The notes beneath the pieces were generated by a model that worked only from the letters and a program-made list of their open reading frames with translations, was not told where the DNA came from and searched no databases. A stretch of 64,000 bases of DNA. Origin: Leguminivora glycinivorella. Its lineage: Eukaryota; Arthropoda; Insecta; Lepidoptera; Tortricidae. Location of the stretch: NCBI RefSeq assembly GCF_023078275.1, contig NC_062982.1, positions 449,001-513,000 of the forward strand, in the 5' to 3' direction. Of this stretch, positions 49,044-59,200 are shown in pieces; the first letter of the stretch is position 1; each line of letters starts with the position of its first letter. Made by a program: the position numbers and the translations under genes.

Positions 49044-52000
49044 TTAATGTCTCTTGAAGAAGGGCACGGTGGTGGCGGGCGTGTTGAGCTGCGTGACGAA
49101 CTGGTCGCGCCCGTAGAAGTGGAACTTGATCAGGTCTCCTGCGTCCTTGGCGTCCACGTCCAGCTGCAGCATGCGCTCGTATAGCTGCAGCATCATCAGC
49201 AGGTTGTGCTTCTTCGTGCGCCAGTTCGGCCGGGCCTGCGTTTCTCTGGTCCAGGATCTCCTGAAAATTTTACAACAGGGATAACGACTACATAAATAAC
49301 CTAACCACAAAATTAAAATTTTGAAAAAACCCCCGGCCGCGACATAGTAGACCGATTTTCATGAAAAATGGCTAAGAACACTCCCGATTAACTCAGCTTT
49401 GAGACAAAAAAAACTAAATTTAAATCGGTTCATCCGTTCGGGAGCTACGATGCCACAGACAGACACACACACAGACAGACAGACAGACAAAGATACAAAC
49501 AGACAGACAGACAGACACATCAAACTTATAACACCCCGTCGTTTTTGCGTCGGGGGTTAAAAAATGGCATTCTGTTTAGTCCGTCTGTTAGGTCGTCCAA
49601 AAATACTGAACACAGTCTATTTTTCGCTTTTTCTAATTAATGAAAAAATACAAAGATATATAGCATTAAAGTTCTGGAGTGGGGGCTTGTGACGTCACTT
49701 CTAAGTAAAAATGTACCTAGGCGTGACGCCACGCGAAACTTCAACGCACTGTACCGTCGTCATTTTTCGTTTACGAGAAAAAAAAAAAATCGTGTCTAAA
49801 ATTCTTTGATAATCTAACTGACGGACTACTTAGGTTTTTTTAGTCGTCTCGCCTATAATATTAATAAGGGCAGCATGAGGCGAGCTGAATGGATTTGGTA
49901 TACCTTGGCTCCGAAGAGTCAGTCAGGTCCCTCTTTCCGGCTTGCCTTCATTCGTCAGCTGGAGTGGACACTGAGCAGGGGCCGTAGGAGGCGGCTATTC
50001 AGAGTAGGGTGCCTGAGCTATATGCTTGCAGGGTGGAAGTGAAGTATGCATAAGACCCAAGTTATCACAGTGGCTGTTTCATACAGCAGAGTTGCGCACA
50101 CCTCTCCACACCCTGAGCCACTCACGCACAACATGCCCTTGTCGCTCCGTAAGAGCGGCCGTTTTCGGGTACCCATATTGTGATTTGGTGAGTCGCCGCT
50201 TGCCTATTTTGTACTCCCAATGGTGCCGAGATATGGTCCTTACCATTTGCCCTTGCACAGGCCATCTCTCACACATGAGAGGGTTCGGTCTATAGTCCTC
50301 ACACTATCCTTATGAAGATTCGGGACTACATATACACCTTTAAATTTCTTCGCAGATTATGCAGGTTTCCTCACGACGTTTTCCTTCACCGAAAAGCTAG
50401 TGGCAATAAGTTTCAAAAAACTCATTAAAGTACGAGCCAGGATTTGAACCAGCAATCTTCATCATCCGGCTGAACATCAGGTAGCCGATAGACGTTGCCG
50501 TCCGGTGGGCTGATAGTCAGTGAGTGCCTTTATTACTTACTTCATAGCTTCGTATTCCTCCAGGAGCCGGAACATCTGGGTCCGGATCTTCATCATCCGG
50601 CTGAACAGGTAGCCGATACGGTATCCCGGGTAGTCGTTTACTACCCTGTTATCGTGAAAAACGTTAAATTTTAGAGATAAATCTAACTCACCAATGGCTT
50701 ACTGCGTTTTCACATTATCCGATCCGATATCAATGCTGTTGCGTCATCGCCCAAATCAATTGTTTATTAATTTTATATATTTTACTGTTATGAAATGTAA
50801 ACGTGTTTTAAATAATAAATAAAAATTGATGCAGGTAGGTATTCAAAGGCAAAAATCAAAGATGGCGTCTTAAATCTATGCGATATCGGTCCTACGTCCG
50901 ATATTGGATCGGATAATGTGAAAACACAGGTTCTTCCCAAAAATTGTCGACCGGTCTGGCCTAGCGGGTAATGACCCTGCCTGCTAAGCCGTGGTCCCGG
51001 GTTAGAATCCCGGTAAGGGCATTTATTTGTGTGATGAGCAACAGATATTTGTTCCTGAGTCATGGATGTTTTCTATGTATATATACAAATATATTAAATA
51101 TATCGTTGTCTGTGTACCCACAACACAAGCCTTCTTGAGCTTACCGTGGGACTCAGTCGATCTGTGTAAGAATGTCCTATAATATTTATTTATTTATTTA
51201 ATACTAGCTTTTGCCCGCGGCTTCGCTCGCGTTAGAAAGAGACAAAAAGTAGCCTATGTCACTCTCCATCCCTTCAACTATCTCCACTTAAAAAATCACG
51301 TCAATTCGTCGCTCCGTTTTGCCGTGAAAGACGGACAAACAAACAGACACACACACTTTCCCATTTATAATATTAGTATAAATAAATAAATAAATAAATA
51401 ATAAATATTATAGGACATTCTTACACAGATTGGCTGAGGCCCACGGTAAGCTCAAGAAAGCTTATGTTGGCTTGGGTAGTATGGATTTTATTTAAATCTA
51501 TCGACGCGTAATCTGCCTTCGCCGATCACAAATCTGTCGTTAGTAAGAACATGCGTACGGATACGTTCAGTGACGACAACGCGTAAGCGTCACGAGCGAT
51601 TTTTGGTGGGCAAGAGCCTATTACGTGGCCAGTAACAAGAGTTAAGTAACAATTGAGTTGAATCTTGATTGTAACACTATCTACGTACTATTTGCAGGTT
51701 GAAAAGAGTGGATCAATTTTTTTTCATAGTAACATTAACTTTTCTCATACATAATTGACTCAATAGTTGCCACATGCCAAGCAATTTACGTAGACGGTGG
51801 CGCCCTTATTATTTTCTTATCGTTCTTGCCAGTGGCCTATTTCACAACAGTGACACTTCGCCGTTTATTGCCTGTTCAACAAGGCAATACTGACGCTGAG
51901 TAACAACTTATTAACCCATAAGAAATAGAAATAGGCACAGAATGGTAAATGTCAAGTGTCAATGTCACTGTGGTAAAATAGTTGAAAAATGAAAAATGAA

Positions 52001-55000
52001 AATGAAATATTTATTTTTCAAGTAGGCATATTACAATGTGCATATGAACGTCAAATAAAGCTACGCCGGCTCTAACCCTACGCCTCAGCCTCGAGAAGAA
52101 AGTTGTAATTGTTTTTTTTTCTTTATATACCACGTCGGTGGCAAACAGAGGTATACGGTCCACCTGATGGAAAGCGGTCACCGTTAGAAACTTGTACACT
52201 CTGTTTTTGAAGAAGCCCATACTGTAGTTCATCGGGAATACCTCGGCAGGGAGCTCATTCCACAGCTAAAGCGTCCGCGGGAGGAAATTCCTCTGGAACC
52301 GCACGGTGCGTGACCATTTGGGTTGCAAGGTGTGTGGATGAGCGCTCTGTCGATGGCGAGCGGTGCGATGATGAAAAGTGGACGTTGGCATCTTGTCAAA
52401 CAGTTCCTCAGAACACAACCCATTGTACAGGCGATAGAACGTTGCTGTAAGAATGTATGCTCACATTTTCTGCCGAAAAGCTATGTCCATCTGGAAGCGT
52501 ACGTGTATCAAGAGTGAGAGAGTGAACTTCATGTAATACCACTCGCGCAACTTCACTGGCTCCGGCCACAGAGTATCCACCTCTCGCGGTAAGTACAGCT
52601 GATCGTTCGCTGACTGTCTCCTACTTTCGAACTTCCTCCTGGACTCTTGTTGGTCTAAAAAATAAAAATGGTTCTTGACTTATCAAATCAGCTCATAATT
52701 TTTAGAACTAAACGGGACTTCGCCAAAATGCGTTTTCACATTATCCGATCCGATATCAGATGAGGGGCTGATATCCCATGTATTTAAGCAGCCATCTTTG
52801 ATTTTTGCCTTTGAAATCTTTCCTACATCCTTATCGGATCGGATAGTGTGAAAACGCACTTTCACTTAGGTTTATATTAGATTCAAAGGTTTTTTGTCAG
52901 AACTCGCCCAAAAACATATTTTTGACTGAAGTTTACAGCACTTTAAGTATTCCAGTTTGTAACATAAATATTTAACATAAAATAAAAAATTGTGTTTTTA
53001 ATAAATTAATTATAAATAAGTCACTAATTTAACTTCAGCGCCCTTTCGGGATAAAGTATCGAACTAACAAGCCCGCTCAAGGCATCCACTCGCGCGCACA
53101 TACGTGTTAGCCAGGTAGATAAGGAGTTAGTTACAAAAACATCCGCAGACGATAGCTGGCGCGCGCGTCAGAGTCCGACGTTCTTTTCTAATACGAACAG
53201 CGCCTGGGAAACAAGACTGAAAATTGATTTTTATAAAATGTGGTTCACCGGAGGTTCCACCCTGCAGCCTGGGCGGTTAAAATGAATAGTCGTAACATAT
53301 TAACATAAAAAACCTGGAGAAAGCACTACTTTGAAGAAAATTAATTCCCTAATACTGTACGTACCGCTACTTAACCTCAAAACTATACATAGCACGTGTC
53401 AGCTTTGCAAGATTACTTTGGTTCTACAGCTGGGTTTCGAATTGTTATAGGGGTCCTTGTGTCGCTATGAAATCCTGATGAATTGCACGAGAGAATGCCA
53501 TAGCTGATGGGAAATGAGCCTCGGACCGCATCCTGTGTTTGAGCTTGCTTTCCACCTCACATCTTAACCCTGGGACCTGCTTCCTGAAGGCATCAGCGTC
53601 AGCGTACAGGATTCCGTATGTGTAATTAAAAAGTGTTTGCAAGGTTAGTTAAGCTTAATTTGAACTTTATCTTAACATCAGTGGACAATCTTCAAAGAGT
53701 GACTGTGACGTAGTGTCTCTAGAATTAAAAGGCTTTCTCCAGCATATTCGCAACTTTTATTTACATCACAACCCAGTAAGGCGCCCTGAGGACATATTTG
53801 AAAGAGCTCATGCTAACCCTGTGCGAACCGGTGAGTAACAGTCAGCCCAATTTTTACTGTTACAAGTTTAGTCATGTCATAGGTACTAATTGAAGAATAA
53901 GATTGAAAAACTTTGCAAAATCTTCTTACATATTTTTAAATTAAAGGAAAAATGGAAAAATTCACACCTCCGGCAGGACTCGAACCTGCGACCTCTGCCC
54001 TTGCCGGGGCCATCGCGCTTCCAACTACGCCACGGAGGCCTGCTGGATGTGTGCGAATTTATCCATGCCTTCCCTCAATTCTCAACCGCCTTAGGGTGGC
54101 GTTATAGCAAACATCTACCCGTAAGAATAGATCTTAACAATGAAAAATGAATGAATGAGTGAATTTTTCCATTTTTCCTTTAATTTAAAAATATGTAATA
54201 TCGCTCGCAGATATTTCTGCATGATAAAAAACAAAAATCCTCTTACTCAAAAAAAAAATGAAAAGAAAACCAAAACTTTTTTTTTTGGATTGAAGACATT
54301 AAATATAGTCTTTAAATGTGGTCAGGAATACTTTTTGAAATCTTTCGGGTTATACAGGCCCACGTTGTTAATACATATAAGTATGTTCCGAAAAAAAGGT
54401 TATAAAGAATGATGTAGGTAGTAAGTTCGCAACATACCCCGAGCGGCCACTTTTAAGTTTTGCGATATGTTGGCGAGGATCCTCGAGATGTCGCTCACAT
54501 CTTTTATGTCAAAGTCGTGTGCGGAGCTGTTGCGGGCTACTCTAGAGCCTGAAATATGTTAGAATATAATAGAATAGAAACACTTTATTGATAAACTGTG
54601 TAAAAGATAAAAGTGCGTAGCCGAATGCACAAACGCTCACGAAACGCTCACATATCTCTGTCGTAGGATCTATCTCTATCGCTCTTGCGTATTGGCGTGA
54701 CAGAGCCAGACGGGTACCCTTCGCGGCGTTTCGTTTTCGTTTCGCGTCGCAGAAATACCATTCGGCTACTGCACTAGGTATGTATAATGTATAATATGAT
54801 ATATTCCCAACAGTTACCCAACATGAAAGTTAGCTTATATACGCGTGTATCAGCATTGCGATATGTCGCCAACATCCTTGATGGAATGCCTCAAGTGCCT
54901 ATTTTAGATGTAAGCTTTTAATTTGGGAAATCTTACTCCACAGCTCGAGGTCTTCAATCTCATTCATAAACTCCTGGAACTCTGGTATCTCATTCTCATC

Positions 55001-55981
55001 ATGGCCGCCGACCGAGATGTCGTCCAGGTCCGCCAGATCCGCGCGGCGCGACGGAGGAGGCACCGCCAGATCCGCCATCGTGCTGATGTTGCCGTATATG
55101 ACTCGCATTACTGGCATGCTCACTAGGAAACGGGCGGACGCTAGGTGAACTAGAGAAAAAAAATGTTTTGTCAGGCGTTTTGTTGATATTTTTCTAAAAA
55201 ACGAGAGTCATCGAAGACCATTTGTTCTCCTTCTGAAACACTAGCAGAATAATGGTCTTGGTGATGATTAAAGAATGTTTCTAAAATTTTTGAATTGTCA
55301 TCTTTCCAGTATTAGTGAAATCTAAATTGTTACTTAAAGCTACAAACAGGGGTATGTCCTTATACTCCTTGTGTAAGAAGATGTATGTATAGTCAAGCTG
55401 ATCACGTTGCTAGGTTTCGTAAATATAAGGGTGTTTAAAGAGGACTATTTTCTCTTTCTTTCTTTTAGAGTTCACTACACTCAAATCGCGCCGTATGTAC
55501 GAGCGAAGCGGGAAGAAAACTGAGGGGTTTTATGTTAGCTGGAGCAGGCTTGGAAGAAAGAATGGTCGGAGATGGCGACTGGCCATCACAAATACCCAAA
55601 ATCCCACTCAGAAGCCGAAGGGGTTTTCGCTGCCGAGGAAATACTGGTGCCGCCTAAAAATAATTCGCACAGGTCATGCAGGTGCAATCACTTGCGACAC
55701 AAATGGGGAGGGAACGAGAGTCCATTATATGACTGCGGCCTTGAGAATCCAACTACCCAGTCGAATGATGCCCAAACAGACGTTTTCAAAGCAGCCCGGA
55801 GGACCTTTATACCAACTTGACACCTGACGTGATCGGTTGGTTGCGTAACCAGGATGTTCACTTTAGTTATTTGTGCAACAAGAGAAGAAAGAAACTTGAT
55901 ACTTGCATCGAGTGACAATCAACTTTCTTATCTTGTTCCAAAAATAACTGTACCTGAAATAGAAAGTATAAATAGTAACAT
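49044..55981 (-). CDS. gene E: six-exon secreted family member
   Basis: Hand-assembled minus-strand exons: 55981-55954, 55149-54937, 54548-54438, 52654-52465, 50645-50541 and 49260-49044. All have GT/AG borders with phases 1,1,1,2,2; total 864 bases, 287 residues. The leader MLLFILSISVHLASA is a good signal peptide. The acidic second exon ends EIPEFQEFMNEIEDLELW. The core aligns with A: LPREVDTLWPEPVKL (A: WPDPQKP), WYYMKFTLSLLIHVRFQMDI, YRIGYLFSRMMKIR (A: YKMGYLFAKTDFAC), SWTRETQARPNWRTKK, YERMLQLDVDAKDAGDLI (A: IERL..WFDIDLLRDLLI), ending FFKRH. Overall similarity to A-D is low but runs the full length. Introns are filled with SINE, MITE and LINE copies. Head to head with F. Function unknown. 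Confidence 0.82.
49295..49560 (-). repeat. dispersed repeat with AGAC microsatellite (copy 2)
   Basis: Inverted relative of 3340-3565: ATAACCTAACCACAAAATT, ATGGCTAAGAACACTCCCGA, AAATCGGTTCATCCGTTCGG, then (CAGA)n. Lies in the last intron of gene E. Confidence 0.7.
49860..50340. other. unrecognised repeat-like block in gene E intron
   Basis: GC-richer stretch with GGCAGCATGAGGCGAGCTGA, GGGCCGTAGGAGGCGGC and several short open frames on both strands. It looks like part of a transposon, but no diagnostic motif is visible. Confidence 0.3.
50360..50515 (-). repeat. SINE 3' body plus an echo of gene E exon 5
   Basis: 50360-50400 (CGTTTTCCTTCACCGAAAAG) is the body of SINE family 3, reversed. 50453-50490 repeats ATCTTCATCATCCGGCTGAACA..AGGTAGCCGATA from the exon at 50541-50645, about 120 bp away, giving a short truncated exon copy. 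Confidence 0.6.
50702..50929. mobile_element. TGCGTTTTCACATTATCC TIR element
   Basis: Left CTGCGTTTTCACATTATCC and right GGATAATGTGAAAACACAG arms, with GATCCGATATC / GATATCGG inside. Relatives at 15109 and 52729. Non-coding, in a gene E intron. Confidence 0.88.
50949..51200 (+). mobile_element. tRNA-derived SINE (family 1), full length
   Basis: GACCGGTCTGGCCTAGCGGG (A-box region), GGGTTAGAATCCCGGTAAGG (B-box), AGTCATGGATGTTTTCTATG, CTTCTTGAGCTTACCGTGGG, and tail ATATTTATTTATTTATTTA. In a gene E intron. A reversed 3' part lies at 51383-51479. Confidence 0.9.
51834..51980. mobile_element. short TIR element (second copy at 15930)
   Basis: CCTATTTCACAACAGTGACA at the left pairs with TGTCACTGTGGTAAAATAG at the right. 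The interior CTTCGCCGTTTATTGCCTGT, GACGCTGAGTAACAA matches 15945-16020. Confidence 0.75.
52003..52445 (-). mobile_element. LINE ORF2 C-terminal fragment with 3' end
   Basis: On the minus strand, broken frames contain LRNCLTRCQRPLF, an LWNELPAEVFP-like segment and YSMGFFKNRVYKFL, the usual end of many LINE ORF2 proteins, then TTTGACGTTCATATGCACAT and AAATATTTCATTTTCATTT tail. Ends 20 bp from the donor of gene E exon 4. Confidence 0.6.
52729..52859. mobile_element. TGCGTTTTCACATTATCC TIR element, short copy
   Basis: 131 bp, with TGCGTTTTCACATTATCCGA and TCGGATAGTGTGAAAACGCA ends. In the intron upstream of gene E exon 4. Confidence 0.88.
53445..53642 (-). CDS. unidentified open frame in gene E intron
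   Basis: Reads QTLFNYTYGILYADADAFRK, QVPGLRCEVESKLKHRMRSE and AHFPSAMAFSRAIHQDFIAT. Composition looks coding, but no family is recognised and no splice links to gene E fit. It may be a transposon gag-like fragment. A second open stretch on the + strand (53700-53835, FLQHIRNFYLHHNPVRRPED) is equally unplaced. Confidence 0.25.
   Translation of the reverse strand: MQTLFNYTYGILYADADAFRKQVPGLRCEVESKLKHRMRSEAHFPSAMAFSRAIHQDFIATQGPL
53929..54197. mobile_element. TIR element carrying a tRNA-like sequence
   Basis: The arms are about 38 bp and match exactly by eye: ATATTTTTAAATTAAAGGAA...ATGGAAAAATTCAC at the left, its complement at 54158-54197. Inside, on the minus strand (about 54041-53966), is a tRNA-like block: GCCTCCGTGGCGTAGTTGGA, then GCAGGTTCGAGTCCTGC, and CGGAGGT closing a possible acceptor stem. 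In a gene E intron. Confidence 0.8.
54615..54769. mobile_element. TAGCCGAATG-type MITE in gene E intron
   Basis: GCGTAGCCGAATGCACAAAC at the left, ACCATTCGGCTACTGC at the right, and the common CGCTCTTGCGTATTGGCG interior. Confidence 0.85.
55495..55850 (+). mobile_element. LINE ORF2 C-terminal remnant
   Basis: In the 55572 frame: HRSCRCNHLRHKWGGNESPL then YDCGLENPTTQ matches the RCn..l.kWG..esp.CDCG..qT pattern at the end of several LINE ORF2 proteins; IGWLRNQDVHF follows in another frame. Situated in intron 1 of gene E, antisense to it. Confidence 0.5.
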
Positions 55982-56241
55982 TTTTCTTTCAACGTTACTA
56001 ACTCCAAGAAAATTATATCTAAAACACTAACACTAAAAAATGAGGGTCGAAATAAATAATATATCGACGACTTCCTTAAACGTTTAGTAATTATTTAAAA
56101 ATAATAACTCAATAACAAATAACCATTCATATTTTCAATTAGGTATTATGTAATCTTCATTACCACAACCTAATAAAAAAATAATGAATGGGCTATTATA
56201 ATGTGCGAAGGCTTAATGAAAATTGTGTATAAGCTCCGCGC
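55982..56241. promoter_or_regulatory. shared divergent promoter region of genes E and F
   Basis: 260 bp between the ATG of E (minus) and that of F (plus). AT-rich. On the + side TTGTGTATAAGC (56223-56234) and GGCTATTATAATG are TATA-like; on the - side GATATAATTTT lies about 40 bases before E's ATG. No repeat is recognised in it, unlike the surrounding introns. Confidence 0.4.
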
Positions 56242-59200
56242 ATGTTATTCTTCATGCGAAGTCCTTTGTATCTGGGTTCAGTGTTACTGTTAACATGTAA
56301 GTATTGTTAAGACTAAATTACTAATCACCATCAAATACATTATACAATAAACCACGAAAAAGGCAACTAGGGGAATTACCACGAAATTACAATACGACAT
56401 GCAATATGGCGGGCGATGCTCTTCTTGTCAAATCCGCTAGAGGTGCGATGCTACTATTTCCAATACCTACGAATCGTACGACTTTCAATCCGAGAGTCGA
56501 GGGTTCGAACCCCCGGCTCATACCAATGCGTTTTTCGGAACTTATGTGCGAAATATCATTTTATTTTTGCCAGTCGCTTTTCGGTGAAGGAAAACATCGT
56601 GAGAAAACCGCACTAATTACAATAAGGTGTAGTTACTAATGCTGGGTTAACGCAAGGAGGATAATGATGAAAATATGGATCAAAAGAAAATACTGAAATA
56701 AATGAATTCGATTGAATTGATGTTAAAATTAGCTGCTTTTTTTGCAGGGCTATGTGGCAACTTCGCAGTGCTGCCGCCGCGAGGGATGCTCCCAAACGCA
56801 GACCGGATGAAGGAGATCATACACTCCGGGCTGTTCCCGGACAAACCCCGGAACGTGTCCTTCGTGGAGTACTTCCGTAACTTCACAGGTCGGTACGGCT
56901 ACCACGAGCTGTGGTCACCAGGCTGCCACGAAACAGATACTCCCACAATAATTTAACCTGCGTGCCTTGAAATCCTCTCAACGTACAAGCTTTTACATTT
57001 TGAACCAGTCGCTACGCTCACGGTTCAATATTGGAATGTTTCGATCACTTTGCCCCCGTGTTAAACAAATAACTAGTCGTTTGAGGTGGTATATTTTAAA
57101 CCTTTTCAATTGATAAGATAGGTGTACCCTTGTTTCGTCGACAAACTTTTCATCGAATGTCATTTCATCGAGAACAAATCATCGAAAGTTTAGTTCGAGT
57201 AAAATTGTTTCGAGTAATTTTATTGATAAGATAAGATAAGATAAGATAAGATAATCTTTATTGGTAACATACAGGTACACGTCAATACAGTTGAGTACTC
57301 TTATATGTTATAGAGGTCAACGAAGACCTTAAGAAGGTGCTAGAAAGGTTGGAATTCAATGTCCTCGACCTGGAGAACCTGCAGAACGTCATCAACCTGG
57401 CGGAGGAGCTCAGGAGGCTCAAGGAACTAAAGATGGCCGCCGTACGCGCTAGCAGAATGAAGACGAACAACTCTAGTGGCGCAAGGCGGCAGTTTATCGA
57501 CAAAGAAATAGAAGATGCGCATATTTCCAGAGATCTGTACAATCCCCAGCAAAATCCCGTAAGTTTCATATGATACGACACGATGACCAGTTCTCGGCAA
57601 CTTTGTACATAGCCACGTCAGCAAATTTTAATTGATCCTATTTTGTTACCAACATTTAGTAATATATGTCGACTTTCGTAAGATATATACAGGTTAATTG
57701 TTATAATTAAGAAAGTATAGATACTAGAGAACCTTAATGACGAAATAAAACTTAATAAAATCTCAATTCATCAACAAAATCTTGGTAACAAAATAGGAAT
57801 TAATGAAAACAAATTTAAGTTTTTACTTAATTTTTGTAAAAACTTTTCGAGAACTGCTGCGATAATTTATTAATAAAAAGATCACAGTTTTTTTTTGTAA
57901 TTTGTGGTGTGAAGCAGGGTTGTGTGCTTGCTCTCACTCTATTCGCTTTGTACTTCGCACTAGCAGTTCGGGAGGCATTACAAACTTCTTCTGATGGCAT
58001 ACGTATTCGCTATCGCACCGATGGTGGTATATTTAACTTAGCTCGGCTTAAAGCGCGCACTAAAGTGTCTTACGCAGTCATAACGGAGATCATGTATGCA
58101 GACGACTTGTGTTTTGTGACCGATTCCCCAGGCGCTCTACAACAGCTTATGTCGAGTCTCGATGAGTCTATTAGAGAATCTCGATGAGAGAATATTAATA
58201 ATATTTATAAATTCATTTCTTACCGGGATTCGAACCCAGGGCCACGGTTTAGTAGGCATTATATTGTTTGTTTCCAGGAATCTTGGAATTTGGACACCAG
58301 GCGGAAGCTACTTCAGTTCATGGCGCACACCGCGTATTCCTCCAGATACGAGATTAGTAAGACCAACAGATTGAGAAGAATGTGAGTTATGTTCAGTACA
58401 ATCACAGAATATAATATTATATTATAATAGTACAAGTACTTACAGAAGCTTCACTGCTTTGGTGTTCAAAAATAACAAACGGACCGCACGCGAGCAGCCG
58501 ACATTGAGTTCTATCGCGCCGCGCGAAGGGTGTCACCACTGAATAAATATTATAGGACATTCTTAATTCTTACACAGATTGACCGAGGCCCACGGTAAGC
58601 TCAAGAAGGCTTGTGTTGTGGGTACTCAGACAACGATATATATAATATATAAATACTTATATATATAGAAAACATCCATGACTCAGGAACAAATATCTGT
58701 GCTCATCACACAAATAAATGCCCTTACCGGGATTCGAACCCGGGACCGCGGCGTAGCAGGCAGGGTCACTACCGACTGCGCCAGACCGGTCGTCGGGCCG
58801 CGAGTGCGCGGCCGCCGGCATGCGTAAGTAAGTGAGTAAATATATTTTTTAACCCCCAATGCTAAAACGACGGGGTGTTATAAGTTTGACGTGTCTGTCT
58901 GTGGAATCGTAGCATTCAAACGGATTAACCGATTTAGATTTCGTTTTTTTTGTTTGAAAGCTTAGTCGGGAGTGTTCTTAGCCATGTTTGATGAAAATCG
59001 GTCCACTATGTCAGATTCAGATTCAATAGTTTATTCATGGTAAACACATAATTATCTTACTTACATAAGTATTACATAAATTCTGAAATAATATTTAAAA
59101 AAATGTTGTTGCTAAATGTACATATTCTTAGGATAAGCACAAAACTTTGTAAATGTTTGTCTGTACCTTATAAATAAATAATTTAAATTTGAAATTTGAT

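Noticed and set aside
53445..53642. Additional exon of gene E
   Set aside because: No splice phase links it between exons 3 and 4, which already join in frame, and it has no similarity to other family members.
58727..58797. Functional tRNA gene
   Set aside because: The B-box and head are SINE parts; the body and ATTTA tail follow, and the same unit recurs several times.
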